DNA from: JAEVLT01 sp044598425 | Lineage (GTDB): Bacteria; Bacillota; Bacilli; Bacillales; Cytobacillaceae | Length of the DNA stretch: 64,000 bases | Direction of reading: 5' to 3' | NCBI GenBank assembly: GCA_044598425.1 | Contig: CP172536.1 | Span: 3,038,001-3,102,000 of the forward strand | Part shown: one piece after another, positions 63,010-64,000 of the stretch | Numbering within the stretch: the stretch's first letter is position 1 | How the letters are laid out: every line of letters starts with the position of its first letter | Position numbers and translations under genes: made by a program | Notes under the pieces: generated by a model | The model's input: only the letters and a program-made list of their open reading frames with translations | Told to the model about the DNA's origin: nothing | Databases searched by the model: none

Positions 63010-63243
63010 ATGAGTGGCATTCAACGTACTGCTTTGGTTCTTACCATTATCGGTGCGATCAACTGGGGTCTAATCGGATTTTTCCAATTTGATCTTGTCG
63101 CTGCAATCTTCGGCGGGTCAATTTCAGCACTTTCAAGAATTATTTACGGTTTAGTTGGAATTGCCGGTCTCGTAAACTTAGGGCTTCTTTTTAAACCAAA
63201 TGAAGAACTGGAGCGGGATCCTGAAGTTCGGCCGACAAAATAA
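63010..63243 (+). CDS. yuzA: Small membrane protein YuzA (DUF378)
   Basis: A 77-residue membrane protein with two helices (about 5-27 and 40-62). The first helix has the DUF378 signature TIIGAINWGLIGFF (residues about 12-25), with LVAAIFGG following. Function unknown. Size and place beside yugJ agree with B. subtilis YuzA. AAGGAGG stands before the ATG. Confidence 0.92.
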   Translation: MSGIQRTALVLTIIGAINWGLIGFFQFDLVAAIFGGSISALSRIIYGLVGIAGLVNLGLLFKPNEELERDPEVRPTK

Positions 63244-63396
63244 GAAAAGCGCAAGCGCCCTTGGTTATCGACGTAAGGAGGTGGACTGAGCCGAGTGAGA
63301 TAAAGGAGAGTCGAAAGACGGTAGTCTTTCGTTCTCGACTTATCGTAGACGAGGCGAGGGAAGCGACGTAGTCGATAGGGCGCTGGAGCTAGACAG
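63244..63396. repeat. Dispersed Bacillaceae intergenic repeat
   Basis: It begins with AAAAGCGCAAGCGCCC and ends with GGGCGCTGGAGCTAGACAG. Internally GAAAGAC and GTCTTTC form a hairpin around GGTA, continued by GAGTCG and CTCGAC-like arms. I know this combination of ends from many Bacillus and Geobacillus intergenic regions, where it occurs as a dispersed repeat. It probably makes a long folded RNA or a passive mobile unit. No reading frame. Confidence 0.65.
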
Positions 63397-63437
63397 TTAT
63401 CGAAGTTAAGATATAAATTCTGATAATATAAAAAAAA

Positions 63438-63478
63438 ACAAAAATCCTTGCATTGATCGTGAATGCAAGGATTTTTTG
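63438..63478. terminator. Bidirectional terminator between yuzA and rocD
   Basis: AAAATCCTTGCATT and AATGCAAGGATTTT form a 14-bp perfect stem with T runs on both strands. Confidence 0.88.
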
Positions 63479-63487
63479 AATAAAAAA

Positions 63488-64000
63488 TTAGTTTTTCCCT
63501 AAAACTTGTTGAATTCGCTCGATTGCCCAGTCCAATTCCTCTTTTTGAATGACGAGCGGCGGAGCAAAACGGATTACGGTCTCATGCGTTTCTTTGCATA
63601 AAATCCCTTGCTCCTTTAATTTTTCGCAATATGGGCGAGCTTGTTCCGACAACTCAACCCCGATAAATAACCCGCGGCCGCGAACCTCTTTAATGACCGG
63701 ATTAGCCACTTTCTTCAATTGGGAGAGAAAATACTCCCCGAGCTCCAATGAGCGTTCTGCCAGTTTTTCTTCCACCAGCACATCCAGAGCGGCAATCGAA
63801 ACGGCGCATGCCATCGGATTACCTCCAAACGTGGATCCATGCGAACCAGGATTAAAAACACCTAAAATAACTTTATCTGCAACAACGCAGGAGATTGGGA
63901 AAACTCCTCCGCCAAGCGCTTTTCCAAGAATATACATATCTGGTTCAATCTCATCCCAATCGCAGGCAAACATCTTACCAGATCGGCCCAGGCCGGCTTG
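63488..64000 (-). CDS. rocD: Ornithine aminotransferase, 3' part (cut by window edge)
   Basis: The C-terminal 170 residues of a class III PLP aminotransferase; the gene continues beyond 64000. The visible part starts GLGRSGKMFACDWDEIEPDM, then YILGKALGGGVFPISCV with the PLP-binding lysine, and GSHGSTFGGNPMACAV, a block typical of ornithine aminotransferase. The C-terminus (ETVIRFAPPLVIQKEELDWAIERI) fits RocD. It converts ornithine and 2-oxoglutarate to glutamate semialdehyde and glutamate in arginine catabolism. The name rests on the conserved block and could be ArgD, though the ACDWDEI and SHGSTFGG segments favour RocD. Confidence 0.88.
   Translation of the reverse strand, partial: QAGLGRSGKMFACDWDEIEPDMYILGKALGGGVFPISCVVADKVILGVFNPGSHGSTFGGNPMACAVSIAALDVLVEEKLAERSLELGEYFLSQLKKVANPVIKEVRGRGLFIGVELSEQARPYCEKLKEQGILCKETHETVIRFAPPLVIQKEELDWAIERIQQVLGKN

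Overview
The window is a piece of a Bacillaceae chromosome (Bacillus sensu lato, low to moderate GC). Signs of this are Bacillus-type ribosome binding sites, an S-box leader before the methionine genes, a DksA-like YteA protein, the ykoS-ykoT pair, and a block whose order (yugO channel, pgi, yugJ-type alcohol dehydrogenase, yuzA) matches the Bacillus subtilis yug region. There are no rRNA or tRNA genes, no CRISPR array and no intact mobile element. Species cannot be named from this sequence alone.

Layout. 1-5.2 kb: a phosphoesterase and a nitroreductase, then a decayed zone with an IS1380-type transposase remnant and broken exopolysaccharide genes (epsD-like glycosyltransferase, epsC-like epimerase/dehydratase) around an intact galU. 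5.2-5.7 kb: tandem array I. 5.8-13.7 kb: S-box riboswitch and the tightly overlapping operon metI-metC-yitJ-metH, which makes methionine from O-acylhomoserine using a cobalamin-dependent synthase. 13.8-17.3 kb: a regulator fragment, a MarR-MFS pair with a palindromic operator in its promoter, and a pspA-type envelope-stress pair. 17.8-18.5 kb: tandem array II. 18.6-22.5 kb: a fructose-type PTS (IIA, IIBC) with its PRD antiterminator-type activator. 22.7-28.9 kb: small redox proteins, a MarR/DHA2 efflux pair and a membrane diguanylate cyclase.

29-48.7 kb is a galactoside catabolism island: ROK repressor, GH36 alpha-galactosidase, GH2 beta-galactosidase, a sugar ABC importer (lipoprotein plus two permeases), a YesM/YesN-type two-component system, and further on the Leloir genes galT-galK-galE. 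The importer brings in galactosides, the two glycosidases release galactose, and GalK/GalT/GalE with the upstream GalU feed it into glycolysis or cell-surface polymers. A shared AT-rich palindrome before the ROK gene and galT suggests one regulator for both parts. Between them is a damaged FMN-protein/ApbE/RnfD redox cluster.

48.8-64 kb: corA with a 39-residue leader gene, a CDF exporter, several small acidic genes, yteA, an amino-acid permease, a LysE exporter, tandem array III, a NERD-domain gene interrupted by a TGA at a zinc-ribbon cysteine position, a dense cluster of DnaA-box-like sites, the yugO-type channel, ykoS-ykoT, pgi, yugJ, yuzA, a dispersed Bacillaceae repeat, and the 3' half of rocD.

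The most unusual structure is the set of three arrays (10, 14 and 8 units). They differ in sequence but share a 52-53 bp period (about five helical turns), a CATGA-loop-TCATG hairpin, and higher-order blocks of several units.
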